Shown here one piece after another: positions 16,946 to 26,700 of a stretch of DNA of 64,000 nt. The notes beneath the pieces were generated by a model. It did no database searches. It saw only the letters and a list, made by a program, of their open reading frames with translations, and was not told the origin of the DNA. Source of the stretch: Streptomyces sp. NBRC 110035 (GTDB taxonomy: Bacteria > Actinomycetota > Actinomycetes > Streptomycetales > Streptomycetaceae); assembly GCF_000829695.1 (NCBI RefSeq), contig NZ_BBNN01000019.1, positions 238,955 through 302,954 on the forward strand, written 5' to 3'. Numbering within the stretch: the stretch's first letter is position 1; each line of letters begins with the position of its first letter. Both the position numbers and the translations under genes were made by a program.

Positions 16946-19900
16946 TCACCGGCCGGTGGGTACGGCGGCCAGGGCCCGGTCGATCAGGGCGGCGGTCCGC
17001 CGGACCGCGGGGTCGTGCAGCAGGGAGTAGTGGTGGCCGTCGACCGTGTGGGCGTCCACCGGGCCGTTGACGTGCGGCAGCCAGCCCAGGGAGGGCAGGT
17101 CTCCGGCGTCGTCCACGCCCATGCCGACGCCGGCGTTGTGCGGCGAGGGCCGGGACGCGGCGATCAGCAGCAGGCGGGTGGCCGGGTCGGTGAGGTGTCC
17201 GGCCCGGTGGTCCGCCAGCGCCCGCAGGTGGCGTTCGAAGACCTCCAGGCGGGTGTCGGCGGTGTCCCGCGGGCCGAGCAGGCCGGCCTGCCGCAGCCGT
17301 TCGGTGACGGTCCGGCGTACCGCCGCCGGGTCCGAAGCCGTGCGGACCGTCTCCGCGTCCGGACCGAGGCCCAGGTCGAGGTCGAGGAACGCCTCCAGCG
17401 AACGCAGGTAGCGGACGGCCGCGAAGGCGGTGTCCTGGGCGCGGTCGGTACCGCCCAGCGCCCGGATGCGGTCGGGGGTGTTGGAGTCGATCAGGACCAG
17501 CAGGTCGGTCCGTTCACCGCGTCGCTGGAGTTCCACGGCCATCTGGTGGGCGACCGTGCCGCCCATCGACCAGCCGCCCAGCAGGTAGGGGCCCTGCGGC
17601 TGGTGGGCGCGCAGCGCGGCGAGGTAGCGGTCGGTCATCCCGGCGATGGTCCGCGGCCCGGTGCCGCCGGTCAGGACGGGGTCGGTGAGGGCCACGACGG
17701 GCCGGCCGTCGGTGAGGAGCCGGGCGAGTTCGCCGTAGCACAGCACGTCCCCGCCGGAGGGGTGCATGAGGAACAGGGGGCGGTCGCCGTCGCCGTCGCG
17801 CAGCAGCACGGCCGCGTCGGTGTCGGGGCCCGGGACGCGGCCGGCCGGTTTCCGTGCCCGGGCGGCGTCGGCGGGGGCCGCCCGTCGCGGTGCGCGGACC
17901 GGGGCGGAGGGCGCGGTGCGGGGCTCGTCGAGGTCCCACGCCCACGGTGCGTCGGCCAGTCGGCGCACCCGCTCGGTGTAGGCGGTGAACGCCGCGTCCG
18001 CCGCGTCGGCGGGCAGGGCGTTCTCCAGCACGTCCCACTGGAGCAGCAGTGCCCCGTGCTGCTCGATCACCTGGTGGTCCAGCCAGGTCTGCGGGGTGTT
18101 GCTCACGCCGTACACCGGTGTGCCCGCCCAGTCCAGGTCGTGTCCGCCGCCGAGCGGTCCGGACAGGCCCAGGGCGCTGGTGAAGACCACGGGAACGGAC
18201 TCGGAGCGGCCGGTGCGCGAGGACTTCTCGGCCAGCAGGTCGAGCGCGGAGAACTCCCGGTGGTCCAGGTCCTCGAAGAGGGTGCGCTGGGCCCGTACGG
18301 CCGCGTCGGCGAAGCGGCGGGTGTCCGAGCGGTCCACCTCGTGCAGCATCAGCGAGGTGAAGTCGCCGACCACGGCGTCCGCCCCGGGGAGCTGCGCGGG
18401 CCGGTCGAAGAGGGTGAGGGTGACGGCGAACCGGTCCTGCCCGGACCAGTCGGCGAGTGCCTCGCCGTAGGCCGCCAGCAGGACGGCCGTGGGGGTCAGC
18501 CCGCGGCGGGCGGCCTCGGCCCTGAGGGCGTCCCAGCGGTCCGGCTCCAGACGGGCGGTGCGGCGTGCGAAACGGGGCCGGTCACCGGGGTTCCCCGGCT
18601 GGACGGGCAGCGCGGGCGCGCCGGGCAGGTCGTCCAGCCTGGCGCGCCAGTAGGCGGCGGCCCGTGTGTACTCGGGGCTCTCGGCGCGGCGCCGGAGCGC
18701 GGCCACACAGTCCGCGAAGGTGGTCTCCAGCGGCGGCAGTCGGGCGGCGGGGTCGTGGTAGAGGGTGCGCAGTTCGCGGTCCCAGACCAGGTAGCTGGCG
18801 GTGTCGCACACCAGCACGTCGACGTTGACGAACAGGCGCACGATGTCGCCGGGCAGCCGGGCGGCCCGGATGTCGACCAGGGGCCAGCGGCCCGGGCGGG
18901 GTTCGCGGCGCACCATGCGCTCGCGGACGCGCTCCAGCTTCCGGGTCCGCTCGGTGGCGTCGTCCTTCGTCAGGTCCTGGACCCGGATCCGGTAGGGGGG
19001 CACCTTGTCGAGCACCCGGTTGCGTCCCTCCGGCGAGACGACCGCGCGCAGCATCGGGTGGCGGGCGACGACCGCGTTCCAGGCCGCCTCGTAGCGGTCG
19101 GTGTCCAGTCCGGGGCAGTCGTACTCCAGGTGGAAGGAGCAGGGGACGTCGCCGAGGCGGTAGCCGCCCGACCCGCCGACCCAGTAGGCGTGCTGCACCC
19201 GGGTGAGGGGGAACTCCCGCGGACCGTCACCGGGGTGGGGAGAGGGGCCGCCCGTGTCCTTCGGCCCGGCGGGGGCGTTGTGGGGTTCCCCGCCGGGCAG
19301 CATCGGGGCCAGGGCCGCGATGGTGGGCCGGGCGAGCAGGTCCTGCAGCCGCAGGTCGGCGCCGTGGTCGTCGCGCAGCCGGGCGAGCATCCGGGTGGCC
19401 AGCAGGGAGTGCCCGCCGAGCGCGAAGAAGTCGGCGTCGCGGTCGGTGACGGGGAAGCCCAGCAGGTCCGACCAGACCTCGGCCAGGAGGGTCTCCGTGC
19501 CGGTGGTGGATCCCGCACCGGTCTGCGGCTTCGCCGCGGGCGCGCCGGGAGCCGGTACGACCGGGGCGGGTACGGCGGTGGGCGTGCCCGCGGTGCGGGG
19601 CGCGAGGTCGGCCGGCGAGACGGCGACGGAGGCCGGGGCACGGCCCCGGGCCGCGAGCGCCAGCAGCCGGTCCACGGTGCGCATGCCGTCCGCCAGACCG
19701 ATCGAGTGCCGTGAGGCGACGGTGCGTTCGCTGCGGCCGGGGCCCACCCGCCAGCCGTCCCAGGCCACGCTGATCCAGCGGGGCGTCCCGGTGCCGGTGG
19801 TGTGCTCGTGCTCGGCGAGGGCGTCCAGGTACCGGTTGACGGCGGCGTACGGGGCGAGTCCGAGGCCGCCGACGAACGCCGTGGCCGAGGACATCAGCAG

Positions 19901-22900
19901 GACGGTGGCCGGGCGGCGGCCGGGCGGGAGGCCGTGCACGGCGCTGCGCAGCGCGAGGGCCGCGGTGACCTTGGCGTGCGCGTGCGCGTGCACGGCCTGC
20001 TCCCCGGTGGCGCGCAGGGGGGCGACGGCGGCGGAGGCGACCACGCCGGCGGCGTGCACGACCAGGTCCAGCGGGCCGTCGCGGTCGGTCAGTTCCCGCA
20101 GCAGTTCCGTCGTGGCGGCGGTGTCCGCGGCGTCCGCGGCACGGATCTCGATGTCGGCGCCGGAGTCCCGCAGGAGACGGATCGTCTCCGCCCGTCCGGC
20201 TTCGCTGCTGCCGGGTTCGGGGTCCGGGGGGAGCCCGGTGCGGCCGGTCACCACGACCCGTCGTCCGGAGCGGGCCAGGTGTCCGGCCAGGGCCAGGCCC
20301 ACGTCTCCGAGTCCGCCGAGGACCACCGCCGTGCCCGCCCGGTCGTCGGTGGCGGACGGGCCGTCCGGGTCCGGCGCGGGGGCGGACGGCCGCCAGGGGG
20401 CGATGCCGCGCGTCCAGCGGTGTCCGCCGCGCAGAGCGCACTCGATGCCGTTCGGGCCTCCCGACAGCAGGTCGGCGGCCTCCGCCGGCACGGCCCGGAC
20501 GTCGTCGGCGTCCGGCGGTCCGGCCGGCAGGTCCACCGAGCGCCAGCGCAGGCCGGGGAACTCCTGGGCGAGGACGCGGGGAACGGCGAGGGTGGCGGCG
20601 GCGTGGGCCGTGGGCCGGTCGGCGCTCTCCACCTGCTGGGCGTTGTGGCTGAGGTGCAGCAGGCACGTGCGGTGCGCCCAGGACGCGGCGGCCCGCGCCA
20701 CCTCCGCGTAGTGCAGAACCGACGCGCCGACGGTTCCGGCCGGGTCGTCGCCGGTGTCACCGTACGGGCCGATCACGACGACGCCCTCGCACGGAGTACC
20801 GGGGTCCCGGGCCGCCTCGTCGAGGGTGACGGTGCGGGCCCCGGCCGCGGCGAGCGCGGCGCGCACCCGCTCGGCCGGCGGTGAACCGGGCGGGGCGGCC
20901 ACGAGCCAGCGGCCCCGCAGCACCGGCCGGTCCGCCTCCACGGGAGGCGTGCGCCGCCAGACGGGCAGCTGGAAGGGCTCGGACTCGTCCGGGGCGGCCG
21001 GCCCGGCACGGTGGTCCCGGCCGGCTGCCGCACCGGTCGGTGCGGTGGTGTCCGGCGGATCGATCCACAGTCTGCGGCGCTCCAGGGGCAGGCCCGGCAG
21101 GAGGACACGGCGTCGCCCCGGACGGTGCAGGGCCGCGGCGTCCAGGGGGACTCCGTGCGTCCACAGCTCTCCGGCGGCCGCGAGCAGCGCGGCGCGTCCC
21201 CCGCGGGGCTCGTCGCGGTCGGGGAAGGTGGCCAGGGTGGCCAGGGGCCCCCGGTCCCCCTGCTGACGGGCCAGCTGGAGCAGTGCGCCGCCCGGTCCCG
21301 CCTGGACGAGGACGGCCGGCCCGTCGCCCAGGGCGGTGGCCAGTGCGTCGGAGAAGCGCACCGTGGAGCGCAGGTGCGCCACCCAGTGGCCGGCGCCGGG
21401 AGCGGTGTCCAGCAGTTTCCCGGTGAGGGTCGTGGCGAGCGGGATGCCCGGGACACGCGGCCGGACGGTTTCGGCGGCCGCGCGCAGTTCGGGCAGGACC
21501 GGGTCGACCAGGCGCGAGTGGGCGGCCGCGTCGAGGGAGAGCCGCACGGTGCGTTCACCGCGTGCGGTCAGGGCCCGTTCCGCTTCGGCCACGGCCTGCG
21601 CGGGTCCGGACACCACACAGGACCGCGGGCCGTTGACGGCGGCCAGGTCCAGCCCGGGGTGCTCGGCGAGCAGGGTGAGGGTCTGCCGCTCGGTCAGCGG
21701 GACCGTCAGCATCGCCCCGCCGCCGGCCGCCCGGGACATGCCGCGTGAGCGGACCGCCACCAGCGTCGCGGCGTCGGGCAGGGACAGGGCTCCGGACAGC
21801 ACGGCGGCCACGTACTCGCCGAGGCTGTGGCCCACCACCGCGTCCGGTTCGACGCCCCAGGAGCGCAGCGTGCGTGCGGCGGCCAGGGAGACGGTGAACA
21901 GGGCGGGCAGTCCGTGGGCGGGGTCGCGCAGCAGCCGGCGCGCGTGCTCGTCGGACGGGGCTGCGGTGATCAGCGCGGTGAGGCCGGTGCCGGTCCCGTC
22001 GTCGAAGAGGCCGGCGCACTCGCGCACGGTGCGGTCGAACTCCTCCTCCTCGGCGCACAGTTCGCGTCCCATGCCCGCGTACTGCGCTCCCCCTCCGGGG
22101 AAGGCCAGCACGACCCGGGGCGCGGTGGGGCCGGGTCGGCGCCGTGGGGCGGTGCGCAGGGCGCGGCTGTCGGCCTCCGCCGCCCCGGTGATCACCGCGG
22201 CGGCACGGTGCGGCAGTGGGGCGCGGCCGGTGTGCAGGGTGTGGGCCGCGTCGGCGGGCGTGACCGCCGTGGTGCGCAGGGCGGTCGCGGTGGCCTCGGC
22301 GAGGCGGGTGAGGGCGTCGTCGCGGTGCGCGCTGAGCAGGGCGAGCTGCGGGCGCGGATCGGCGGGGGGTTCGGGGCGGACGGGGGCGCTGCCCAGGACG
22401 ACGTGGCAGTTGGTGCCGCCGATGCCGAAGGAGCTGACGCCCGCGTACCGGGGCCCGGTCCAGTCGGTGGCCTCGTGGACGACGGTGAAGGGCGAGTCGT
22501 CCAGCCGGAGGTCGGGGTTGAGGGGCAGGGCGTCCAGGGTGGGCGGCAGGACGCCGTGGTGCAGGGCGAGCACGGTCTTGGCGAAACCGGCGATGCCGGC
22601 GGCCGAGTTGGCGTGCCCGATGTTGCTCTTGACCGAGCCCAGGGCGCACCAGGCCGGTCCGGTGTCGCCGAAGACGCGGCGCAGTGCGGCGACCTCGACG
22701 ACGTCGCCGAGGCGGGTGGCGGTGCCGTGGGCCTCGACGTAGGTGATGTCCCTGGGCGTGAGACCGGCCACGGCGAGCGCCTCGGAGACGACCCGGGCCT
22801 GTCCGCGCGGCGAGGGGGCGGTGAAACCGGTGCGGTCGCCGCCGTCGTTGTTCACGGCGGAGCCGTGCAGGACTGCCAGGACCGGGTCGCCGTCGGCGAG

Positions 22901-23728
22901 GGCGTCGCGCAGCCGTCGCAGTACGGCCACGCCGACGCCCTGGGTGTGCACGATGCCGGTGCCCTCGGCGGAGAAGGTGCGGACGTGTCCGTCGGCGGAG
23001 AAGATCCCGTCGGGGACGTGGAGGTAGCCCCTGCCCTGCGGAACGATCAGGGAGGCGCCGCCTGCGAGGGCGGTGTCGCACTCCCCCGCCAGCAGGGACT
23101 GGGCGGCCAGGTGCACGGCGACCAGGGACGTCGAGCAGGCGGTACCGACCGCGACGGCGGGCCCGGTGAGCGCGAGGCGGTGCGCGACGTGCAGGGGAAG
23201 GTAGTCGGCCACTCCCGCGAGGGCCGCCTGGAGGCTGCCGACGGGGTCGGTGGCGGAGGCGGCGTACCGGTCGGCGAGGTTGCGGGCGAGGTAGTCGCTG
23301 TGGGCGGCGCCGGCGAAGACGCCGACGGCGCCCGCTCCCGCGCCGCCGCCGTGCCCGGCGCTCTCCAGGGCGCGCCGGCACGCTTCGAGGAAGAGCCTCT
23401 GCTGAGGGTCCATCACGGCCGCTTCGGCGTCGGTCAGGCCGAACGGCTCGGGGTCGAACCGGTCCTGGCCGTCGATGATCCCGCTGACGGGTATGTGGGC
23501 GGGGTTGGCCGACAGCCGTGCCGGGATGCCGCGTTCGGCCGGTTCCCGCTCGCTCTGCCGGGTCAGTCCGCTGCGGCCGCCCGCGAGCAGGTCCCAGTAG
23601 GACGCCGTGTCGGGGGCGCCGGGGAACCGGCAGTCCAGGGCGGTGACCGCGATCAGGTCGTCACCGGCCTCGTGCTCGGGCCGGGGGGTGTCCACCCCGC
23701 CTCCTCGGGGGGAAGCCTGTTCGGTCAT
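16946..23728 (-). CDS. Hybrid PKS-NRPS: KS-AT-KR-ACP-Cy-TE
   Basis: 2260 residues from ATG 23728 (ATGA overlap with the NRPS stop). Ketosynthase about 24-450 with the triad Cys198 (GTACSTS), His334 (EAHGTATRLGD) and His372 (SNIGHANSAAG). Acyltransferase about 535-830 with GHSLGEYV, Ser635. Ketoreductase about 1110-1310 with VVLGGLGDVGLALAG and the catalytic Tyr in APYAAVNRYLDAL. ACP about 1400-1475 (ALGGHSLLAT). Heterocyclisation domain about 1510-1950 (FPLTRVQHAYWVGG; DVLVCDTASY preserves DxxxxD). Thioesterase about 1985-2255 (GWSMGG). The order matches yersiniabactin HMWP1 minus its two methyltransferases and the PCP before the TE, and the operon supplies both functions as separate proteins. 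There is no A domain. It probably extends a thiazoline-bound chain with one (methyl)malonyl unit, reduces it, adds a cysteine-derived ring and releases the product. Confidence 0.92.
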   Translation of the reverse strand: MTEQASPRGGGVDTPRPEHEAGDDLIAVTALDCRFPGAPDTASYWDLLAGGRSGLTRQSEREPAERGIPARLSANPAHIPVSGIIDGQDRFDPEPFGLTDAEAAVMDPQQRLFLEACRRALESAGHGGGAGAGAVGVFAGAAHSDYLARNLADRYAASATDPVGSLQAALAGVADYLPLHVAHRLALTGPAVAVGTACSTSLVAVHLAAQSLLAGECDTALAGGASLIVPQGRGYLHVPDGIFSADGHVRTFSAEGTGIVHTQGVGVAVLRRLRDALADGDPVLAVLHGSAVNNDGGDRTGFTAPSPRGQARVVSEALAVAGLTPRDITYVEAHGTATRLGDVVEVAALRRVFGDTGPAWCALGSVKSNIGHANSAAGIAGFAKTVLALHHGVLPPTLDALPLNPDLRLDDSPFTVVHEATDWTGPRYAGVSSFGIGGTNCHVVLGSAPVRPEPPADPRPQLALLSAHRDDALTRLAEATATALRTTAVTPADAAHTLHTGRAPLPHRAAAVITGAAEADSRALRTAPRRRPGPTAPRVVLAFPGGGAQYAGMGRELCAEEEEFDRTVRECAGLFDDGTGTGLTALITAAPSDEHARRLLRDPAHGLPALFTVSLAAARTLRSWGVEPDAVVGHSLGEYVAAVLSGALSLPDAATLVAVRSRGMSRAAGGGAMLTVPLTERQTLTLLAEHPGLDLAAVNGPRSCVVSGPAQAVAEAERALTARGERTVRLSLDAAAHSRLVDPVLPELRAAAETVRPRVPGIPLATTLTGKLLDTAPGAGHWVAHLRSTVRFSDALATALGDGPAVLVQAGPGGALLQLARQQGDRGPLATLATFPDRDEPRGGRAALLAAAGELWTHGVPLDAAALHRPGRRRVLLPGLPLERRRLWIDPPDTTAPTGAAAGRDHRAGPAAPDESEPFQLPVWRRTPPVEADRPVLRGRWLVAAPPGSPPAERVRAALAAAGARTVTLDEAARDPGTPCEGVVVIGPYGDTGDDPAGTVGASVLHYAEVARAAASWAHRTCLLHLSHNAQQVESADRPTAHAAATLAVPRVLAQEFPGLRWRSVDLPAGPPDADDVRAVPAEAADLLSGGPNGIECALRGGHRWTRGIAPWRPSAPAPDPDGPSATDDRAGTAVVLGGLGDVGLALAGHLARSGRRVVVTGRTGLPPDPEPGSSEAGRAETIRLLRDSGADIEIRAADAADTAATTELLRELTDRDGPLDLVVHAAGVVASAAVAPLRATGEQAVHAHAHAKVTAALALRSAVHGLPPGRRPATVLLMSSATAFVGGLGLAPYAAVNRYLDALAEHEHTTGTGTPRWISVAWDGWRVGPGRSERTVASRHSIGLADGMRTVDRLLALAARGRAPASVAVSPADLAPRTAGTPTAVPAPVVPAPGAPAAKPQTGAGSTTGTETLLAEVWSDLLGFPVTDRDADFFALGGHSLLATRMLARLRDDHGADLRLQDLLARPTIAALAPMLPGGEPHNAPAGPKDTGGPSPHPGDGPREFPLTRVQHAYWVGGSGGYRLGDVPCSFHLEYDCPGLDTDRYEAAWNAVVARHPMLRAVVSPEGRNRVLDKVPPYRIRVQDLTKDDATERTRKLERVRERMVRREPRPGRWPLVDIRAARLPGDIVRLFVNVDVLVCDTASYLVWDRELRTLYHDPAARLPPLETTFADCVAALRRRAESPEYTRAAAYWRARLDDLPGAPALPVQPGNPGDRPRFARRTARLEPDRWDALRAEAARRGLTPTAVLLAAYGEALADWSGQDRFAVTLTLFDRPAQLPGADAVVGDFTSLMLHEVDRSDTRRFADAAVRAQRTLFEDLDHREFSALDLLAEKSSRTGRSESVPVVFTSALGLSGPLGGGHDLDWAGTPVYGVSNTPQTWLDHQVIEQHGALLLQWDVLENALPADAADAAFTAYTERVRRLADAPWAWDLDEPRTAPSAPVRAPRRAAPADAARARKPAGRVPGPDTDAAVLLRDGDGDRPLFLMHPSGGDVLCYGELARLLTDGRPVVALTDPVLTGGTGPRTIAGMTDRYLAALRAHQPQGPYLLGGWSMGGTVAHQMAVELQRRGERTDLLVLIDSNTPDRIRALGGTDRAQDTAFAAVRYLRSLEAFLDLDLGLGPDAETVRTASDPAAVRRTVTERLRQAGLLGPRDTADTRLEVFERHLRALADHRAGHLTDPATRLLLIAASRPSPHNAGVGMGVDDAGDLPSLGWLPHVNGPVDAHTVDGHHYSLLHDPAVRRTAALIDRALAAVPTGR

Positions 23729-26700
23729 CGCGTGGTCTCCTCGGCCAGGGCGCGTGCGGCGACGCGGGACGTTCTGCGCGTGGGCCGTTCGGACGGCGGG
23801 TCGGACGGCGGGTCGGACGGCGGAACGGACGGCGGAACGGACGGCGGAACGGCGCCGGTACCGGCGGCAGCGGCGCCCCGGTCGGTGCCCGGGGTGCTCT
23901 GGGCGGTGATGCGGGCTGCCAGGGCCACGACGGTGGGGTGCTCGAACATGTCCGCCAGTGCGAGGCGGGGCGCGATGCTCTCGCGGAGCCTGCGGTGGGT
24001 GAGGACCAGGGTGAGGGAGGTGGCTCCCAGCTCCCCGAAGGTGCTGTCGGGCGTCACCGGCACGTCCGTGAAGTCGGCCAGGATGCCGGTCAGAGCCTCC
24101 AGTACGGCCGGGGCCACGGGCGTGGCCCCGCCCTGTCCTCGGGGTCGGGGCACCTGACCGGATCCGGTGCCGTACGGGTCCGGGGCCGGAGCGCCGGACG
24201 CCGGCCCGGACGGGGAGGGCGCCGGGGAGGGCGCCGGGGAGTCCACGGGCGCCGGTGGCGCCGGGGGGACCACGGGGGCCACGGGTGCCGGGAGGTCCGC
24301 GGGGTCCGCGGGCTGGGGGTGACAGACCACCTCCACCAGTCCTCCGGGGCCCAGGCGCGGCGCTGCGGCGCTGCCGTCGGCGGTCCGCGCCACGTGCCGG
24401 AGCCATCGGGCGGACGCCTCCAGTGCCTGGTCCGGCAGGAGCCGTCCGGGCCGGACCACGACGGCGGCCTCCAGGCCCAGGGCAGCCGCCTCGGCCAGTG
24501 CCGCGGCGATCCAGTCCCCGCCCGGGGCGGCGGCGGACGCGGAGGCGGGGTCGGCGTCGGACCCGGCCGGAGCCGTGCGCGGTGCAGCGGAGGGCCCGTT
24601 GGCCGCCGCGGCGGCCGGGCCCGGCTGCACGGCGGCCGGGTCCGGTCCGTCGGCGGTGGCGGGCCGGTCGTCGGTGGGTGCGGCGGTCAGCGCCGCGTGG
24701 TCGATCTTGCCGTTCGCCGTGACCGGCAGCTGGTCCAGGATGACGAACCGGCCGGGCACCATGTAGTCGGGCAGCCGTTCGCGCAGCGCGTCCGCGAGTT
24801 CCCGGGCGGTCGGCGGCTCGCTCGTGCCCCGGGGCGAGAGGTGCGCCACCAGCCGGGGCCGCCCGTCGGGGCCCCGCACCGACGACACCACGCACTGGCG
24901 GACCGCCGGATGGCGGGCCAGCACCGCCTCGACCTCGCCCAGTTCGATGCGGTGCCCGCGGATCTTGACCTGCCGGTCGACGCGGCCGAGGAACTCGATG
25001 GTGCCGCCGGCGGTCCACCGGCCGAGGTCGCCGGTGCGGTACAGGCGGCGGCCCAGCACGGGGTGGACGGCGAACCTCTCGGCCGTCTGGACCGGATCGG
25101 CGGTGTAGCCGCGGGCCAGCCCGTCACCGCCGATGAACAGTTCCCCCGCCTCACCCACCGGGCAGGGCGCGCCGTCCTCGTCGAGAACGAGGAAGCTCTG
25201 GCCGCGCAGCGCCCTGCCGTAGGGGATGCTGCGCCAGTTCGGGTCGGTGCGTTCCACCGGATGGGTGATGGACCAGATGGACGCCTCGGTGGCTCCGCCC
25301 AGGCTCATCACCTTCGCCCGGGGCGCGAGCCGTCGCAGCCGGTCGGGCAGGGTCAGGGGGATCCAGTCGCCCGAGAGCATCACCAGGCGCAGGGAGCGCA
25401 GCGCCCCGGCCGCCTCCTGCGGTTCCATCTCCGCGTACTCGACCAGCATTTCCAGCAGAGCGGGCGCGGTGTTCCACACGGTGACGCCGTGTCGGCCCGC
25501 CTGTTCGAGCCAGTGCTGCGGGTCGCGCTGCCGGGCGGGGTCGGGCAGCACCAGAGCACCGCCGGCGCCGAGGACGCCGTAGACGTCGAACACGGACAGG
25601 TCGAAGCTGAGCGCCGACAGCGCCAGCACGCGGTCGTCGGGGCCGAGGGCGAACCGGTCGACGATGTCGTCGATGGTCGTGCGCGCGGCCCGGTGCTCGA
25701 TCTCCACGCCCTTGGGGCTGCCGGTGGAACCCGAGGTGAAGATGGTGTAGGCGATGTCCTCGGGGCGCGGGACCGCGAGCGGTGCCGCGGGTCCGGTGGG
25801 GCCCGCGGCGGTGCGTGCGGGGCGCCCCGCGGCGGTCAGGCGGTGAACGGTGACGCCGTCGGGCCAGTCGGTCCTCACTCCCCGGCCGACCAGCGCGTGC
25901 CGGACACCGGCCCGCTCGCAGACCGCGGCGATCCGCGCGGCCGGCCAGGAGGGCTCCACCGGCAGGTAGCCCGCGCCGCTCAGGCTGACGCCGAGTACGG
26001 CGGTGATCTGCGCGGTGCCCTTCTCGCAGGCGACGGCGACCATGTCGCCGGGCCGCGCCCCGTGGGCGGCCAGGAGTGCCGCGGTGGCGGCGGCGTTGTC
26101 CGCGAGGCGGCCGTGGGTGACGGTGGCGGCGGGGGTGTGCAGGGCGGGCCGCCGCGGATGCCGCCGGGCCGCGTCGGCGGCCGGATCGTGCAGCAGGGGG
26201 CCCGCGGTCGGGAAGGGCACGGCGTCCAGGGGCTCTTCGGGACGGAAGGAGGGGTCCCAGCCCAGGGAGGTGTCGTGCCAGGCGTCGGGGTGCGTCAAGG
26301 TGTGGAGCAGGCGTACGTGGGCGTCGAGCAGGGCCGGTGTCCAGCCGTCGGGGAACGCCCCGTCGACGGCGTCCCAGGCCAGGCGGAGGCGTCCGCCCTC
26401 GTCCCACACGATGTGGTCGAGCAGGACCTGCGGGGTCTGGGAGATGCCGTACACCTCCTGGCCGATCCAGGCGGCCGGGGGCTCCCCGTCGCCCGCGAGA
26501 CCCACCCCGCTGGTGAAGACCACCGGGTGGCCGGGGGCTCCCACCGACGGCGGGTTCTGCGCCCGCATCTGTCTGAGCACTTCGACGCCGGACACGGACC
26601 GGTGGTCCAGGTCCTCCCAGAAGCGGTGGTTGACGGCGGCGGCGTAGTCGGCGAAGCCCTTCCAGTCGGCGGGGGCGAAGCGGGGCGTGCCGACCAGGGC

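Noticed and set aside
16901..19714. 937-residue plus-strand ORF inside the PKS region
   Set aside because: Antisense shadow of the PKS Cy-TE end; no domain recognisable.
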